Source of the DNA: JBEKDJ01 sp050014415
Lineage (GTDB): Bacteria > Desulfobacterota > BSN033 > UBA1163
Direction: 5' to 3'
DNA length: 7,191 nt
Assembly: GCA_050014415.1 (NCBI GenBank)
Contig: JBEKDJ010000341.1
Location: 1-7,191, forward strand
The notes under the pieces are model-generated. The model was not told the DNA's origin and ran no database searches. It saw only the letters and a program-made list of their open reading frames with translations. Both the position numbers and the translations under genes were made by a program. This document shows positions 6,057 to 7,191 of the stretch, piece by piece. Each line of letters opens with the position of its first letter. Position 1 is the first letter of the stretch.

Positions 6057-7191
6057 TTACCCTTTCTTGACATCCACTGATCTCCCTAACTCCCCGTTGA
6101 GCTTCTCGATAGGGAGTTTGATCCTGAAAGTTGATCCCTTGCCCACTTCACTTTCCACCTCGATGTCGCCACCATGGCTTTGAATGATTCCGTAACTGAT
6201 GGCCAACCCTAGCCCTGTTCCTTTACCAGTTTCTTTGGTGGTGAAGAAAGGATCAAAGAGTTTGAAGAGATGTTCTTTCGCAATACCGCACCCTGTATCC
6301 CTAAAAGAGACTTCGGTGATTCCATCTCTTAAGTCTGTCCTTATGGCCAGCGTCCCCCCATTTCCTGCCATGGCATCTGCTGCATTGAGAAGGATGTTCA
6401 TGAACACCTGCTGGATCTGGTCTCCATCGACGAAGAGCGGAGGAATCCCTGTTTTGAATTCCTTTGTGACTTTAATATTCTGGAAAGGCGCTTGTTTTTC
6501 GACGAGCGTAAGCGTTCGCTCAATTAGTGTGTGAATATCCCACTCTCTCTTATCCGGCTTCCTTTGGCGAGCAAAGTCCAAGAGTCCCCTGACAATATTC
6601 CGGCATCGAGTGGTCTGCTCAACAATGTGCTCCAAATCTTTTTTCCAAGGGTTTTTTTCATCCACCTTCTTAAGCATGAGAGAACTGAAAGTGAGGACTC
6701 CCGTCAAAGGGTTGTTGATTTCATGCGCCACTCCAGCTGCCAGTTCTCCGATGGCAGCCATCTTGCCGGCACGGACGAGCTGATCCTGAACCTGCTGAAG
6801 TTCCCGGGTCCGCTCCTGAACCCGATGTTCAAGGGTTTGGGTCCATTCTTCAATGGCATTACGAGACCGCTTCAGTTCTGAGATCATGTTGTTAAAAGAG
6901 TCAGAAAGCTCTCCCAATTCATCGTGAGAGCGAATGGCCACGTTCTGGTCCAGATTCCCATGGGCCGCATTTTTCGTAGCGGCCAAGAGTCTATCAATGG
7001 GACGGTTTACAAAACGCGTGAGCAACAGGCTCAATAAGAGACTTAGGATGATGACGCTGACGATTCCTGAGATCATCATCCGGTTGTAGATCTGGGCTTT
7101 TTCCTTCTCAAAACCCTCGAGGCTGATCGTTGTATCCAGAACGCCGAGAACATTCAACGCCTTGGGATGGCAAGGATAACAAGAGGGCTCA
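6057..7191 (-). CDS. Membrane sensor histidine kinase with a CxxCH haem motif, 5'-truncated
   Basis: The frame is open to the right edge, so the true start lies outside. A TTG at 7157 can be read as a start but would cut into the sensor part. From the edge inward: a CYPCH motif (codons 7181-7167), the type that binds haem c covalently; VLGVLDTTISL; one transmembrane segment (about 7070-7005, ISGIVSVIILSLLLSLLLTRF); HAMP (NRPIDRLL to ELGELSDSFNNMISEL); a coiled coil; the HisKA H-box AGVAHEINNP with the phosphorylated His at 6725-6723; then HATPase_c with N-box NILLNAADAM, G1 DTGCGIA, F-box FDPFFTTKE and G2 GKGTGLGLAIS. It should autophosphorylate and pass phosphate to a response regulator, which is not visible here. 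A periplasmic haem c sensor suggests redox, oxygen or NO sensing, by inference. The stop TAA at 6059-6057 is eight bases from the convergent SnoaL-like gene. Confidence 0.93.
   Translation of the reverse strand, partial: EPSCYPCHPKALNVLGVLDTTISLEGFEKEKAQIYNRMMISGIVSVIILSLLLSLLLTRFVNRPIDRLLAATKNAAHGNLDQNVAIRSHDELGELSDSFNNMISELKRSRNAIEEWTQTLEHRVQERTRELQQVQDQLVRAGKMAAIGELAAGVAHEINNPLTGVLTFSSLMLKKVDEKNPWKKDLEHIVEQTTRCRNIVRGLLDFARQRKPDKREWDIHTLIERTLTLVEKQAPFQNIKVTKEFKTGIPPLFVDGDQIQQVFMNILLNAADAMAGNGGTLAIRTDLRDGITEVSFRDTGCGIAKEHLFKLFDPFFTTKETGKGTGLGLAISYGIIQSHGGDIEVESEVGKGSTFRIKLPIEKLNGELGRSVDVKKG

Overview
The window shows eight genes on the + strand packed with short gaps (1-6048), followed by one gene on the - strand (6057 to the right edge) that meets them tail to tail. 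I see no rRNA, tRNA, CRISPR array, transposase or integrase. The organism cannot be named from this sequence. Standard Shine-Dalgarno sites, ATG starts and TGA/TAA/TAG stops point to a bacterium with the ordinary code. The sensor kinase carries a CxxCH cytochrome c motif in its presumed periplasmic part, a design I associate with cytochrome-rich environmental lineages (Nitrospirota, Desulfobacterota and relatives). Base composition is uneven: 17 G+C of 60 bases at 961-1020 in the methyltransferase against 40 of 60 at 4381-4440 in the adenylate-forming enzyme. This suggests a mosaic assembled from several sources.

Layout from left to right: a 5'-truncated short-chain dehydrogenase (1-540) with unusual residues at its catalytic positions; a hairpin; a Tam/BioC-like methyltransferase split by one in-frame TGA (686-1465); a YCII-family protein (1527-1868); a strong hairpin with a T run, probably a terminator (1873-1917); a GNAT acetyltransferase (1958-2437); a structured, G+C-rich leader and an NTF2/SnoaL-fold protein (2585-3202); a purine-rich stretch with a possible 52-residue ORF; a PaaK/CapK-type adenylate-forming enzyme (3447-4808); a peptidase S51/class I amidotransferase-like protein (4821-5609) whose C-terminus is frameshifted by an 8-bp tandem duplication; a second SnoaL-like protein (5665-6048); and, reversed, a membrane histidine kinase with HAMP, HisKA and HATPase domains that runs off the right edge (6057-7191).

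The + strand genes are mostly small-molecule modifying or binding folds, but no single pathway is evident. The only pair that looks translationally linked is the adenylate-forming enzyme and the S51 protein: they lie 12 bp apart, and the second gene's Shine-Dalgarno overlaps the first gene's stop. Two genes carry simple disabling lesions and a third has lost most of its catalytic tetrad, so part of the region looks like accessory DNA under relaxed selection. The most checkable novelties are the 8-bp duplication, the KPGGR-to-stop change, the tetrad-depleted dehydrogenase, and the haem motif at the edge of the kinase.
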